Origin: Nostoc sp. HK-01
GTDB lineage: Bacteria > Cyanobacteriota > Cyanobacteriia > Cyanobacteriales > Nostocaceae
DNA length: 64,000 bases
Assembly: GCA_003990705.1 (NCBI GenBank)
Contig: AP018318.1
Coordinates: 3,785,501 to 3,849,500, forward strand
Reading direction: 5' to 3'
Made by a program: the position numbers and the translations under genes. Within the stretch, counting starts at the first letter, position 1. Each line of letters begins with the position of its first letter. The notes under the pieces are model-generated. The model saw only the letters and a program-made list of their open reading frames with translations. It searched no databases and had not been told where the DNA came from. Positions 36,814-45,647 of the stretch are shown here, piece after piece.

Positions 36814-37074
36814 ATGGACGCTTTTGCTCCCATCCCACCTGAATGGACATCTGAGGCAGTTCACTCTTATGAATTTTGCTGTCCTACTTGCCATTCTAGT
36901 AGTCGAGAAGCATTACAAGTTTGGATCAATCGGCGATCGCCTGTGATCTCAGAAGAACACCGCCGCAAATGGCAAGAGTTTTATAAATGCCATTGTGGTT
37001 GTGCATGGTGGGCTTGGAGTAGCGACAGGCCCCCATCGGATTTGGCTAAACCCGAAGAAGATTATCCCCAATAA
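36814..37074 (+). CDS. Zinc-ribbon-like miniprotein
   Basis: An 86-aa protein with two Cys pairs, CCPTC (about residues 23-27) and CHCGC (about 60-64), spaced as in a zinc ribbon, separated by a Trp/Arg-rich helix and followed by WWAWSS. No enzyme motif is seen; nucleic-acid or protein binding is possible. ATG at 36814. A strong bidirectional terminator follows 3 bp after the stop. I do not know a named family. Confidence 0.75.
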   Translation: MDAFAPIPPEWTSEAVHSYEFCCPTCHSSSREALQVWINRRSPVISEEHRRKWQEFYKCHCGCAWWAWSSDRPPSDLAKPEEDYPQ

Positions 37075-37106
37075 AGAAAACCCCACGTAACAGTGGGGTT
37101 TTCTTT
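37073..37106. terminator. Bidirectional rho-independent terminator
   Basis: AAAGAAAACCCCAC pairs with GTGGGGTTTTCTTT around a 6-nt loop. T-runs lie on both strands; it separates the miniprotein gene from the convergent porin gene. Confidence 0.93.
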
Positions 37107-37139
37107 ATTTATCTATCTCATCTCATCCAAAACTAGATT

Positions 37140-38777
37140 CTAGAACGAGAAGGTAGTACGCAGTGTACCAACGTAGATGGTATCGTTTCTGCTGTTGTTT
37201 TCTGGGTTGAAGATTACCAACAAACCAGGGGTAACTTGAATGTTGTTGCTAACTTTGATTTTATACAGACCTTCTAAATGGTAAGTACTTTTTCCATCTC
37301 TACGAGTAGCATCAGGATTTTCTGTGACTGTTGGTGGTTGACCAAACACGATACCAAGTACGTTACCTTTTTGGCCAAGGTCTCTGAGTGCTAAGGTACC
37401 AGCCCAGTAGACGACATCTGCATCTCTACCTCTGTTTGCACCAGTTTCAGCTACTGCATTGGAATAGCCAGCCCAACCACTAAGTGTCAACTTATCGCTA
37501 GGTTTAAAGCTCGCTTGTATACCGTAGTGATTACCTGTAGTAGCAGTACCAGTTCCAAAGGGGCTGATAGCATTTAGACTACCGTTACCTCCGGTGAAGT
37601 TGACAGCGTTACTTGCAGTACCAGCAGGTGAAGTGGTAGCACCGTCATAAGTATGGGCATAAGCCAGACCCAGATTAAAAGCTTTGCTGGGTTTAAATTC
37701 TATTTGTCCAAAGGCTGTATAGTCACCGTTGAACAGGCCAAAACCGTCATTAGGAGTACTAGACTTGGATGCTAAATAAGCACCAGTTAAGCTAATTGTA
37801 CCTTTAGGGTTAAAGGTGACTGTTAAGGCAGAACCGCCAGATCCTAGACGATAAATGGGGCTAAAACGTCCATAGCGCGAGATTGAACCTGTACCACTGC
37901 TTCTAAAGTCTGGGTTGAAGACGTTGACGTTCTCCCATAATTCCCCGGTATTGGCATCAATTTTGACACGAATAGAATCGCTTAAATTGAAAGCGTAGTT
38001 AATTTTGTCAACCTGAACTTGGTTGTCAGTCGGGTCTGCAAAAGACAAGCGGGTTTGGTTTGTACCAGTTACATCTCTATTGTTGACGATATTACCTGCT
38101 TGTAACCGGACTTGCAGTTGATCTGTGCCTGTAAAGCTACTTAATAAGTTTAAACGCGCTCGGTAGTCAAAAGTCGTATTAGACGTTAAATCTCTTGTTG
38201 GTGTACCAGGATTGCGTACCGCTACATTGTCACCAAAGGCTTGAGATGCGTCGAAAATCACTTCACCAACTAACTTGGTGGTGGTAGAGAATTGGTTTGC
38301 TTCTAATTCTGCTGTACGTGCTTCTAGTGCATCTACCCGACCACGCAGAGTTGCGAGTTCCGCAGAAAATTCTTCTTGTAAACGCTGTAATGTGGCTAAG
38401 TCTTCTTTGGTGACTAAATCAGCTGTGGCTGTAGCGATTAGTTCGTTAACTCTATCTAAACAAGCATTCAAACCAGCAGCAAACTCATAACGAGTTAAAG
38501 CCCGGTTGCCGCGATATGTGCCGTTGGGATAACCTGCTATACAACCGTAACGTTCTACTAAAGACTGTAAGGCTTGGAATGCCCAATCTGTTGGCTGTAC
38601 ATCCGAAAACTGCGAAACAGATGTTACCTGTGCCATGCTATCAGATTGTTCGGACAACTGAGCAACAGTTGTGACTTGTTCGTTAGCTTCACCAGCTAAG
38701 GCACTGTTAGCAGTTAATACAGTCGCAGCTAGAACAGCTGGACTGAACTTCAGAACATTCCAGAAAGATTTAGTCAT
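37140..38777 (-). CDS. SLH-domain OprB-type outer-membrane porin
   Basis: A 545-aa porin. ATG at 38777 (an upstream GTG at 38795 is unlikely) starts a signal peptide ending in ANSALA. An SLH domain at about 58-115 (FSDVQPTDWAFQALQSLVERYG, then GYPNGTYRGNRALTRYEFAAGL; separate blocks) attaches to cell-wall polymer; a coiled coil at about 125-170 follows, then the OprB-like beta-barrel, ending in the aromatic LRTTFSF. Cyanobacterial members mediate uptake of inorganic ions or small solutes. A Crp-type regulator lies 125 bp upstream in the same direction. The leader contains a GTGTGAG site complementary to the Yfr1-like RNA at 58.1 kb. Confidence 0.93.
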   Translation of the reverse strand: MTKSFWNVLKFSPAVLAATVLTANSALAGEANEQVTTVAQLSEQSDSMAQVTSVSQFSDVQPTDWAFQALQSLVERYGCIAGYPNGTYRGNRALTRYEFAAGLNACLDRVNELIATATADLVTKEDLATLQRLQEEFSAELATLRGRVDALEARTAELEANQFSTTTKLVGEVIFDASQAFGDNVAVRNPGTPTRDLTSNTTFDYRARLNLLSSFTGTDQLQVRLQAGNIVNNRDVTGTNQTRLSFADPTDNQVQVDKINYAFNLSDSIRVKIDANTGELWENVNVFNPDFRSSGTGSISRYGRFSPIYRLGSGGSALTVTFNPKGTISLTGAYLASKSSTPNDGFGLFNGDYTAFGQIEFKPSKAFNLGLAYAHTYDGATTSPAGTASNAVNFTGGNGSLNAISPFGTGTATTGNHYGIQASFKPSDKLTLSGWAGYSNAVAETGANRGRDADVVYWAGTLALRDLGQKGNVLGIVFGQPPTVTENPDATRRDGKSTYHLEGLYKIKVSNNIQVTPGLLVIFNPENNSRNDTIYVGTLRTTFSF

Positions 38778-38786
38778 GATTTTTCT

Positions 38787-38797
38787 CTCACTCACAC
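38787..38797 (-). promoter_or_regulatory. Candidate Yfr1 pairing site in the porin leader
   Basis: On the mRNA strand the leader reads GGTGTGAGTGAGAG ending about 10 nt before the ATG. GTGTGAG pairs with CTCACAC and, after one bulged base, GAG pairs with CTC of the conserved loop of the candidate RNA at 58099-58186. Occupation would cover the ribosome-binding region. Known Yfr1 targets in Prochlorococcus are OprB-like porins. Confidence 0.5.
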
Positions 38798-38902
38798 CAA
38801 ACTATTGCAACTTAATGGATATATTTTGTTGCTTATTCTTTTAAGGGAATATACTCACTATCACCTCGATAAATATACCAGATACTTTGCTATAAAGACA
38901 AG

Positions 38903-39529
38903 TCAATAAACATTGTTTTTCACTATAGTTTGTCTAGTAAATTTATTTGGTAAACGCAAAATAATCCGCCGCTTGTATCTTAATAAGACATCTTCTTCTT
39001 CAAACTGTTGTAATAGTCTTGTAATTGTCACCCTAGTTGTATTTAAAACTTCTGCTATTTCCTGATGGGTGATGTTGATATCGATAACTTTATCTTTATC
39101 TTGTTCGACATTGCGACCAAACTTATCACTCAGCCATAATAAAAATTTCCATAAGCGCAGGGAAATTGGTTTGAGATGAACTATGCTTAAAAGTTCTTCT
39201 GACTGTTGAATATGGTTAAATAAACCTTCAATCTCTTGATGCCACAAATAAGATGGTACAATACTGACCTCTACACTGGTAAGGCACTCAATTTGGTAAG
39301 GTTTAATTTTCGATAAAGGAGAGCCAATTAAATCTCCTGGCCCCCAATAACCTAAAGTGATGAATGTTCCATCTTCAGCCCAAGTTAGGGTACGTACTGC
39401 ACCCCTGTCTATGCGCCATATTACCTCATTTCGTAGGGGAATAATTTCTTTTCTGGCAAAGATTTTGACTGATAGTTGTTCGCTTACAGATGCCGTAGAG
39501 AATGTTGGTGTCAAACTGGTGGATGTCAT
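38903..39529 (-). CDS. Crp/Fnr-family transcriptional regulator
   Basis: A 208-aa regulator. The N-terminal cyclic-nucleotide-like beta-roll (about 20-110) has GAVRTLTWAEDGTFITLGYWGPGDLIG; the long dimer helix follows; the C-terminal winged helix (about 140-195) has the recognition helix in THQEIAEVLNTTRVTITRLL. The residues that bind cAMP in Crp are not obvious, so the ligand is unknown. It is upstream of the porin gene on the same strand and may regulate it. Confidence 0.9.
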   Translation of the reverse strand: MTSTSLTPTFSTASVSEQLSVKIFARKEIIPLRNEVIWRIDRGAVRTLTWAEDGTFITLGYWGPGDLIGSPLSKIKPYQIECLTSVEVSIVPSYLWHQEIEGLFNHIQQSEELLSIVHLKPISLRLWKFLLWLSDKFGRNVEQDKDKVIDINITHQEIAEVLNTTRVTITRLLQQFEEEDVLLRYKRRIILRLPNKFTRQTIVKNNVY

Positions 39530-39692
39530 TATAAATTTTATGGTATGTAGTGAATGTTTTGACAGGTTTACAAGGCGATCGCAGCAATTATGCTAATTAT
39601 TTAAGTGATTTTTGGTAATATTTAACAGCTAGTTGCTTGATAAATTCAAAATAATTTGTAGATAAATAATAGATTGCTGATTATGTGGCTAA

Positions 39693-41933
39693 TTAAATAT
39701 ATTGATGTGGTTTATTAGCGGAGATGGAAGATTTTGCGATCGCAATAACTGCTGGTTTAGGGGGTGCATTAGGGGTTTTATCAGGCCAATTAGAACCAAT
39801 GGGAACTTGACGAGTTTGTAATAATTCTTCGCCTGTGGTAGCGGTAACTATAAATTGTCGGATCTCGATCGCTTGGTCTTTACGAGTCCCATTTATTTCA
39901 CCAGGGTGTTGTATGGATAAAAACATCGTTGTCTGATCATTTGTGAAACAGGGGCCAGTAGTTTCACATTCCATTGGTGCTGTGGCAAATAAAAAAGCTT
40001 TACCTGCATCTGTACCACTGGTAGGAATAAACCATACAGAGTTATTGCCAAATAACCCAGACAAGCTAACAGATTTTCCTGGTTCAGCGTTACGGTTATT
40101 TACCGCATGATTGAGTTTGGCGGTGGAAATATCTGTTACCATCCAGACGTTACCTTGAGGATCTAGTAATAAATTATCTGGATTGGCAAAACCCATACCG
40201 CCTGCGGCTGGTTCTCCACCTGTGGCTAACATTTGCCAATGAAAAGTCATGGCGGCGGGGTCGTTGTTATCTTCGGTTAAACGCATCACCCAACCATATT
40301 CATAACCTGCTTCACCTTTGGGACTTTTAAAAACTCGCAGATCAGAACCACCTTGTTTGTCAGGCGCACCAGAAGTAAAACTGATGTATAAATCCCCATC
40401 AGGGGCAATTTCCGTATCTTCTGGACGCGCTGTGCAGGTAGCACCAGCTGCATTGGCGGCGTAATGTGCATCAATTAAAATTGCGCCTTGCTGTTCTTCG
40501 GTGTTACCAGTGTAAAGGTCTGCGAGTTTTTGATATTTTTGTTTGTATTGTGCGATCGCCTCATCTTTGGTGATGGTTAAATAACCCGCTTTCAGGTCGG
40601 ATTTTTCTGCTTTAGCACCTAATGGCAACAAAATAATATTACCAGCAATACTACTAGGAATACTTGGGTTAACCGGGGTTTCTGCTTGGAGTGCTATCCA
40701 GCTACCTGTACCATCGGCGTTGAATTTGGCTGCGTACAGCATTCCCTGTTGTAATAACTGAGAATTAGCCTTGTCTTGGGGATTCGTTACCTGATCGCGG
40801 CTGACAAATTTGTAGATGTGACCTCCGCGGCGATCGCACCCTGAATAAAAAGCTAGTGGTTTCCCGGCTTCTACTCGCACACCCACAGCTTCATGGCGAT
40901 AACGTCCTAACCAAGTATGTTTTGTACCGTAATCTTGGCGGTTAGCAGGGTCAATTTCCACAATCCAACCATATTTATTCCCGGCTAAACCAAACACATT
41001 CCCTTGACCGAATAATTCCTCATCACCCAAAGCAAACGGTAGTGTGCTAGGGTCAAAAGCTGTACCATCGGCATACACTGGTTCTGGGACTTGGGCTTGA
41101 AAATTTTCTTCGGCGCTGAGAACTGTACCCCAAGGTGTTGTTCCCCCCGCACAGTTAGCAAAAGTGCCGATAATGCGATCGCCAAGTTTATCTATATATC
41201 CCTGACCTATTTGTTTGCGAAATACTGCAACCGCGGGGCCAGTAGCTTTTAAATAGCGATTATCTGTTAAGCCAGAAATACCACTAATCCTTCTATCTGC
41301 TGGGGAATTAGTTCTTTCCCACTGACCATTAGCTGTTTTACGCAGCGAAATCACCCCTAAACCTTGGTCTAATAAAGCTGCTTGACAAATTTCTGCAATT
41401 TTAGGTTTTACTGGGTCATTATCTGGCAAAGCATAAGCATTAATCGCACTTTTTCCTAAGTTTGTGCTTGCTAAAGCTACTTTCACATCGGCAAATGGTA
41501 ACGATTTACCAATCACTTGCTGATATGTTTCCATCCAAGGAATAGCGCTGATATATTCAAAGTTCACTGCTAGATAACCAGCATTTTCTCCCGTCGGTAT
41601 AAACGATAAATAGTCGTTGTTGTACCCAAAGCGCGAATCACCAACTTGATCACCCCAAGCAGCAATTACTTGATATTGAAACCCTTCTGGCAGTACCAAG
41701 TCATCAACTACTTCATAACTACTATATTGGACTTGCTGCTGTTCTGGGTTAAAGCCTGCGGTTTCTAAGGGTATTGGCCCCTTAATGGGTTGAAACGAAA
41801 ATACAGATTCCCCTACTGATGATGTGCTTTTTTGCGTCGTAGTATTTTGACCGCAACTTGTAAGGTTAATAAGCGCTAATGCACTAGCGCTACCTCCCAT
41901 TAATAGTAAGAAATCTCGACGCTGAATAGTCAT
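39693..41933 (-). CDS. phoX: PhoX-type alkaline phosphatase (DUF839)
   Basis: A 746-aa secreted phosphatase of the PhoX family, which hydrolyses phosphomonoesters using Ca and Fe cofactors. A twin-arginine signal (QRRDFLLLMGGSASALAL) is followed by a Cys in LTSCG. Family blocks include GGTTPWGTVLSAEENF, YGWIVEIDP, GRYRHEAVGV and CTARPEDTEIAPDGDLYIS (each a separate stretch). Context supports the call: the phoU-sphS-sphR cluster is immediately upstream and a PHO-box-like pair lies about 50 bp ahead of the start. ATG at 41933. Confidence 0.92.
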   Translation of the reverse strand: MTIQRRDFLLLMGGSASALALINLTSCGQNTTTQKSTSSVGESVFSFQPIKGPIPLETAGFNPEQQQVQYSSYEVVDDLVLPEGFQYQVIAAWGDQVGDSRFGYNNDYLSFIPTGENAGYLAVNFEYISAIPWMETYQQVIGKSLPFADVKVALASTNLGKSAINAYALPDNDPVKPKIAEICQAALLDQGLGVISLRKTANGQWERTNSPADRRISGISGLTDNRYLKATGPAVAVFRKQIGQGYIDKLGDRIIGTFANCAGGTTPWGTVLSAEENFQAQVPEPVYADGTAFDPSTLPFALGDEELFGQGNVFGLAGNKYGWIVEIDPANRQDYGTKHTWLGRYRHEAVGVRVEAGKPLAFYSGCDRRGGHIYKFVSRDQVTNPQDKANSQLLQQGMLYAAKFNADGTGSWIALQAETPVNPSIPSSIAGNIILLPLGAKAEKSDLKAGYLTITKDEAIAQYKQKYQKLADLYTGNTEEQQGAILIDAHYAANAAGATCTARPEDTEIAPDGDLYISFTSGAPDKQGGSDLRVFKSPKGEAGYEYGWVMRLTEDNNDPAAMTFHWQMLATGGEPAAGGMGFANPDNLLLDPQGNVWMVTDISTAKLNHAVNNRNAEPGKSVSLSGLFGNNSVWFIPTSGTDAGKAFLFATAPMECETTGPCFTNDQTTMFLSIQHPGEINGTRKDQAIEIRQFIVTATTGEELLQTRQVPIGSNWPDKTPNAPPKPAVIAIAKSSISANKPHQYI

Positions 41934-41984
41934 TTATATCGGTAAAGCGATATTTATTGTGCTTGCGGACACTTTAATCATGCA

Positions 41985-42003
41985 AGGTTAAGAATAGGTA
42001 AAA
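41985..42003 (-). promoter_or_regulatory. Putative PHO box upstream of phoX
   Basis: Two SphR-type half sites 11 bp apart: CTTAACCT (complement of 41985-41992) and TTTTACCT (complement of 41996-42003). A third repeat at the expected position is poor. Cyanobacterial PHO boxes consist of PyTTAAPyPyT/A octamers at 11-bp period. Confidence 0.55.
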
Positions 42004-42118
42004 ATTTAGTGAAATCTAACTTAGTTAAGCAAGTTTTAACTTTTTGGGTAATCCAAAATAATAGGAAGTTCAAATCCGCTAATTCTTCAAAAATTCGGAT
42101 ATTTCTTTACTTATGAGC

Positions 42119-42168
42119 AAAAAAAGCGAGAATTGGCATGTGTAATTTCCAATTTTCGCTTTTTTTAA
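42119..42168. terminator. phoU/sphRS operon terminator
   Basis: AAAAAAAGCGAGAATTGG and CCAATTTTCGCTTTTTTT pair with one mismatch, flanked by A- and T-runs on both strands. It lies about 75 bp after the phoU stop. Confidence 0.9.
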
Positions 42169-42241
42169 AGTTGTATTTAGTAACACAATATTTGCTAAAT
42201 AATCAATTCCGTAATTGGGAACAATCTATCATCAATTGTGT

Positions 42242-42907
42242 TTAAGTGCGTTGACCAGTAACAATATATGCTACTCTTTGACCAATATTAGTAGCATGAT
42301 CAGCCATACGTTCCAGACAACGAATTGCCAGCGCCAACAGGATAATTGGCTCTACAACTCCAGGTATATCTCGTTGTTGAGCTAGAGTTTGATAAAGGCG
42401 ATCGTAAGCATTATCAACAGCATCATCTAGATGCTTAATTCCCCGGCCACCAGCTTCATCTAAATCTGCCAAAGCTACCAAGCTAGTTGCTAACATCGCC
42501 TGTGCATGGTGTGACATGATTTCAATTTCTGGCAAAGATGTATGAGGCTCATAAGGAAAGAGTTTAATGGCAATTTTAGCTAAATCTTTAGCATAGTCAC
42601 CTATGCGTTCTAAATCTCGGACTAATTGCATGAAAGCACTTAAACAGCGCAAATCTTGGGCTGTTGGCGCTTGTGTCATAATTGCTGTGCAGTCTGATTC
42701 TATTTGTCTATAAAAACGGTCAATTTTTTTATCTAATTTGGGTAGTTCTTCAGCAGCTATTAGGTTACGAGCAAATAACGCTTGGTGGCTGAGGCGAAAT
42801 GATTGTTCTACCAAAGCTCCCATACGTAAAACATCTCGTTCTAAGCGCCTGATAGCGCGTGCTAACTGAGAACTGTCAGGGTTGGAATTATAAACGACAG
42901 CTTCCAC
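42242..42907 (-). CDS. phoU: Phosphate signalling protein PhoU
   Basis: A 221-aa helical-bundle protein that restrains phosphate-starvation signalling. The two PhoU repeats carry the metal-binding-like motifs ERIGDYAKDLAKIA (about residue 95) and ERMADHATNIGQRVAY near the C-terminus. The longest frame starts at TTG 42970 inside sphS; the GTG at 42907 (VEAVVYNSNPD) avoids the overlap and suits the family's N-terminus. Third gene of sphR-sphS-phoU. Confidence 0.92.
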   Translation of the reverse strand: MEAVVYNSNPDSSQLARAIRRLERDVLRMGALVEQSFRLSHQALFARNLIAAEELPKLDKKIDRFYRQIESDCTAIMTQAPTAQDLRCLSAFMQLVRDLERIGDYAKDLAKIAIKLFPYEPHTSLPEIEIMSHHAQAMLATSLVALADLDEAGGRGIKHLDDAVDNAYDRLYQTLAQQRDIPGVVEPIILLALAIRCLERMADHATNIGQRVAYIVTGQRT

Positions 42908-42935
42908 ACTTGTATTCTCAAAAGTGAAGATACTA

Positions 42936-44261
42936 TTAACTATAGTCTTGGCTTTGAGAGTTCGCCACAACTTCGGGAAGTATCACCTGCATCCAAGCAC
43001 CACCTGTTTGGGGGTGATTCATGGCTTTGATGGAACCACCGTGAGCTAAAAGAATTTGTCGGACGATCGCTAATCCTAAACCATTACCGACAATCGATCC
43101 AATAGAATTATCGGCTAAGGACGAATGTGTTCGGGCTTTATCGCCGCGATAAAATCGCTCAAAAATATGCGGTAAATCTGCTTCCGAAAAACCTGTACCT
43201 GAATCAATTAAATTTAGTTCTAAGGTGGGATGTAGAGAATTATCTTGATGATTGTCTTCTAAAAATCTAATTTTTGCTTCCACTTGAATGTTTGTGCTAG
43301 GAGAACTGTATTTAATACTATTGTCTAGCAAGTTGAGAAAAACTTGATAAATCCGGGCTTGATCGGCTTTAATCCAAATGTCTTCTGGCCCCGAATAGTT
43401 CAGAGAAAGATGTTGTCTTTGTGCTAAAGGTTCTAAAGTTTCCCACACCGATGCAATTAGCGATCGCACTTCGACTTTTTCCAGATGCAATTGCATTTTG
43501 GGGTTGGCTTCAATTTGTGTCAGTTCTAACCAGCCTTGAACTAAGCTAATTAGTCTGTCAACTTCTTGCATCAAACGGTCAACCCAGCGATTTAACGGCG
43601 GTTCTAATCGATGTTGTAAGGTTTCTGCAACGAGACGAATGGAAGTTAACGGTGTTCTGAGTTCGTGAGCTAAATCAGAAAATGAGCGATCGCGTTCTTG
43701 ATTTACGTCTAGCAGTGGTTGACGATTTTCTAGAAATACACCAACTTGTCCATTGGGTAAGGGCAAGCCAGATGCCCGTAAAGTCATAGACTTGATGGTG
43801 GGTAATTCTGCTGGATTGTCGGATGAGGGATGAAATAACCACTCTTTAGTTTGGGGTTTTTGGCGATCGCGTATTTGCTCAATTAATCTGTCTAATTCAT
43901 AGGAGCGTACTAACTCTAATAACAAGCGTACTTGTCCTGGTTGCCATCTTTGCAGATATAAAATTTCTCTTGCTTGTTGGTTACACCACAGCAGTTGATT
44001 TTCTTCATCTACTTGCAAATATCCCATTGGTGCAAAATCCAACAGGTCTTGATATGTTTGCAGGGATTTTTGCAAATCTTGGCGCTGCTGCTGTAATGTC
44101 TTGATTTCCTGACGCAAACGGGGTAAAAGCGGTAAGGCTAAATCAGTAGATTTAGAGTAGGGTTGCAAAACTCTCTCTAGGTAACGGTTTAGTTGAACCT
44201 GTTGCCAAATCCAAAAACCGATACCTACGGCCAAACCTAGAATAAATCCCAATAAGAACAT
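42936..44261 (-). CDS. sphS: Phosphate-sensing histidine kinase SphS
   Basis: A 441-aa PhoR-type kinase. An N-terminal membrane segment (about 3-24) and basic linker precede a PAS domain (about 75-190), HisKA with the phospho-acceptor in DLAHELRTPLTSIR, and HATPase_c ending with GNGLGLAIVRQILLAHGG. Short membrane-anchored N-terminus is characteristic of SphS, whose sensing depends on PhoU and the Pst transporter. It lies between sphR and phoU, 58 bp after sphR. Confidence 0.93.
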   Translation of the reverse strand: MFLLGFILGLAVGIGFWIWQQVQLNRYLERVLQPYSKSTDLALPLLPRLRQEIKTLQQQRQDLQKSLQTYQDLLDFAPMGYLQVDEENQLLWCNQQAREILYLQRWQPGQVRLLLELVRSYELDRLIEQIRDRQKPQTKEWLFHPSSDNPAELPTIKSMTLRASGLPLPNGQVGVFLENRQPLLDVNQERDRSFSDLAHELRTPLTSIRLVAETLQHRLEPPLNRWVDRLMQEVDRLISLVQGWLELTQIEANPKMQLHLEKVEVRSLIASVWETLEPLAQRQHLSLNYSGPEDIWIKADQARIYQVFLNLLDNSIKYSSPSTNIQVEAKIRFLEDNHQDNSLHPTLELNLIDSGTGFSEADLPHIFERFYRGDKARTHSSLADNSIGSIVGNGLGLAIVRQILLAHGGSIKAMNHPQTGGAWMQVILPEVVANSQSQDYS

Positions 44262-44319
44262 TATGAGTCCCAGTTGCTAGTTGCGTCGTGATTAATAAAC
44301 TAACAACTATCTTCATCGA

Positions 44320-45072
44320 TTATCCGAATCGATAGCCAAATCCTCTCACAGTCACAATATATTCGGGATGGCTAGGATCTAATTCTAATTTCTCTCGTAA
44401 CCAGCGAATGTGAACATCCACAGTTTTGCTATCCCCAACGAAATCTGGCCCCCAAACCTGATCCAACAACTGCTCCCGCGACCAAACTCGCCGCGCATAA
44501 CTCATAAACAATTCCAACAACCGGAATTCTTTTGGGGAAAGGTTCACTTCTTGACCCCGCACTAACACACGACATTCTTGGGGGTTTAAGGTAACATCTT
44601 TGTGTTTCAGAACTGGTAGCTGCGGTAGAGTGCTTAAACGTTGGCGACGCAGCAGTGCGCGACACCGAGCCACTAATTCCCGCATACTAAAAGGTTTGGT
44701 GAGATAGTCGTCTGCACCGACTTCTAAACCCAACACGCGATCGGTTTCACTACCCTTAGCACTGAGCATCAAAATCGGCACTGGATTGCCTTGATGGCGT
44801 AGCAAGCGGCAAATATCTAGACCATTGATTTGCGGTAACATCAAGTCAAGAATTACCAAATCAAAGGGAAACTCGCCTGAATTGGCTTCAAAGTTTTTGA
44901 GATACTCGATCGCTACCCGCCCATCTGGTGCTGTTACGACCTCATAACCTTCCTCTTCCAAGGCTACAGATAGCATCTCTTGGATTAACTCTTCATCTTC
45001 TACCACTAGAATCTGGCTGGTGTGTCCGATATCTGCTCTAGCAGAATACTTGGTCGATTCACTGGTGTACAT
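44320..45072 (-). CDS. sphR: Phosphate-response regulator SphR
   Basis: A 250-aa OmpR/PhoB-type regulator. The receiver (about 20-140) has the phospho-acceptor Asp in LVILDLMLPQINGL and the switch Lys in DDYLTKPF; the winged helix (about 155-248) ends VRGFGYRFG. It binds PHO boxes when phosphorylated. ATG at 45072 is preferred over an upstream GTG at 45081. First gene of the operon with sphS and phoU; divergent from the coiled-coil pair. Confidence 0.94.
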   Translation of the reverse strand: MYTSESTKYSARADIGHTSQILVVEDEELIQEMLSVALEEEGYEVVTAPDGRVAIEYLKNFEANSGEFPFDLVILDLMLPQINGLDICRLLRHQGNPVPILMLSAKGSETDRVLGLEVGADDYLTKPFSMRELVARCRALLRRQRLSTLPQLPVLKHKDVTLNPQECRVLVRGQEVNLSPKEFRLLELFMSYARRVWSREQLLDQVWGPDFVGDSKTVDVHIRWLREKLELDPSHPEYIVTVRGFGYRFG

Positions 45073-45647
45073 TGATATCACAAAAGTCTGCCCTGTGCTT
45101 GTATCAATATGAGAATTGAGTCAATTATCTAACTTCTCGGTGCATTTACAGTCGCACCGTCGCAAATTAATTTGCAAAAAGTAACATATGTAACAGCTAT
45201 ATCTACAAATATTATAAAGCAGATTTATTGCATATTGGCAAGAAAAATTCTTTGTCAAACTTAGAGCGACAGTTATGATAAAGCTTGCTTTTACTGATTA
45301 TTAAGTGGCAAAGTTAGGTGATTTTACACCGCCACATCGCTGAAAAACAAGCTTTTTACCACGCCCTACATATATTCTCATTCCAGCAGCCATTCTCTAT
45401 TGACAAGGGCTAATGAGTTTGAGTATAGTTGTTAGTACAAAAATACTACCACTTTCCCAGTAGAAACCATACTTACAAAAAGCAGTACGGTAAATTTACA
45501 TCGTAATCCAGTTTCAGTATTTCTTCATTCCAGTATTTGTACTGAACAAAAACTACTGTTTTAAAGGTTACTCTGATGTCTGCATAGGGTAGCTATTGGT
45601 ATGGTTTGTTACCCCATCAATTCATTGCTAATTAAGGGAGTTCGAGT
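45073..45647. other. Divergent regulatory region between sphR and coiled-coil pair
   Basis: 575 bp without genes. It contains a palindromic TAGTACAAAAATACTA near 45432-45450, a repeated CAGTATTTCTTCATTCC / CCAGTATTTGTACTG stretch near 45512-45545, and a GTA-N8-TAC motif at 45599-45612. Both promoters must be here. Confidence 0.5.
45599..45612 (+). promoter_or_regulatory. NtcA-like GTA-N8-TAC motif
   Basis: Sequence GTATGGTTTGTTAC, embedded as GGTA...TACC. It lies 36 bp ahead of the first coiled-coil gene. No -10 element sits at the usual ~22-bp spacing, and the position would make an activated transcript nearly leaderless, so a repressor role or chance is equally possible. Confidence 0.3.

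Noticed and set aside
42060-42110. GTTCAAATCC resembling a tRNA T-loop
   Set aside because: No acceptor, D or anticodon stems around it; part of an AATCCG/CGGATT inverted repeat.
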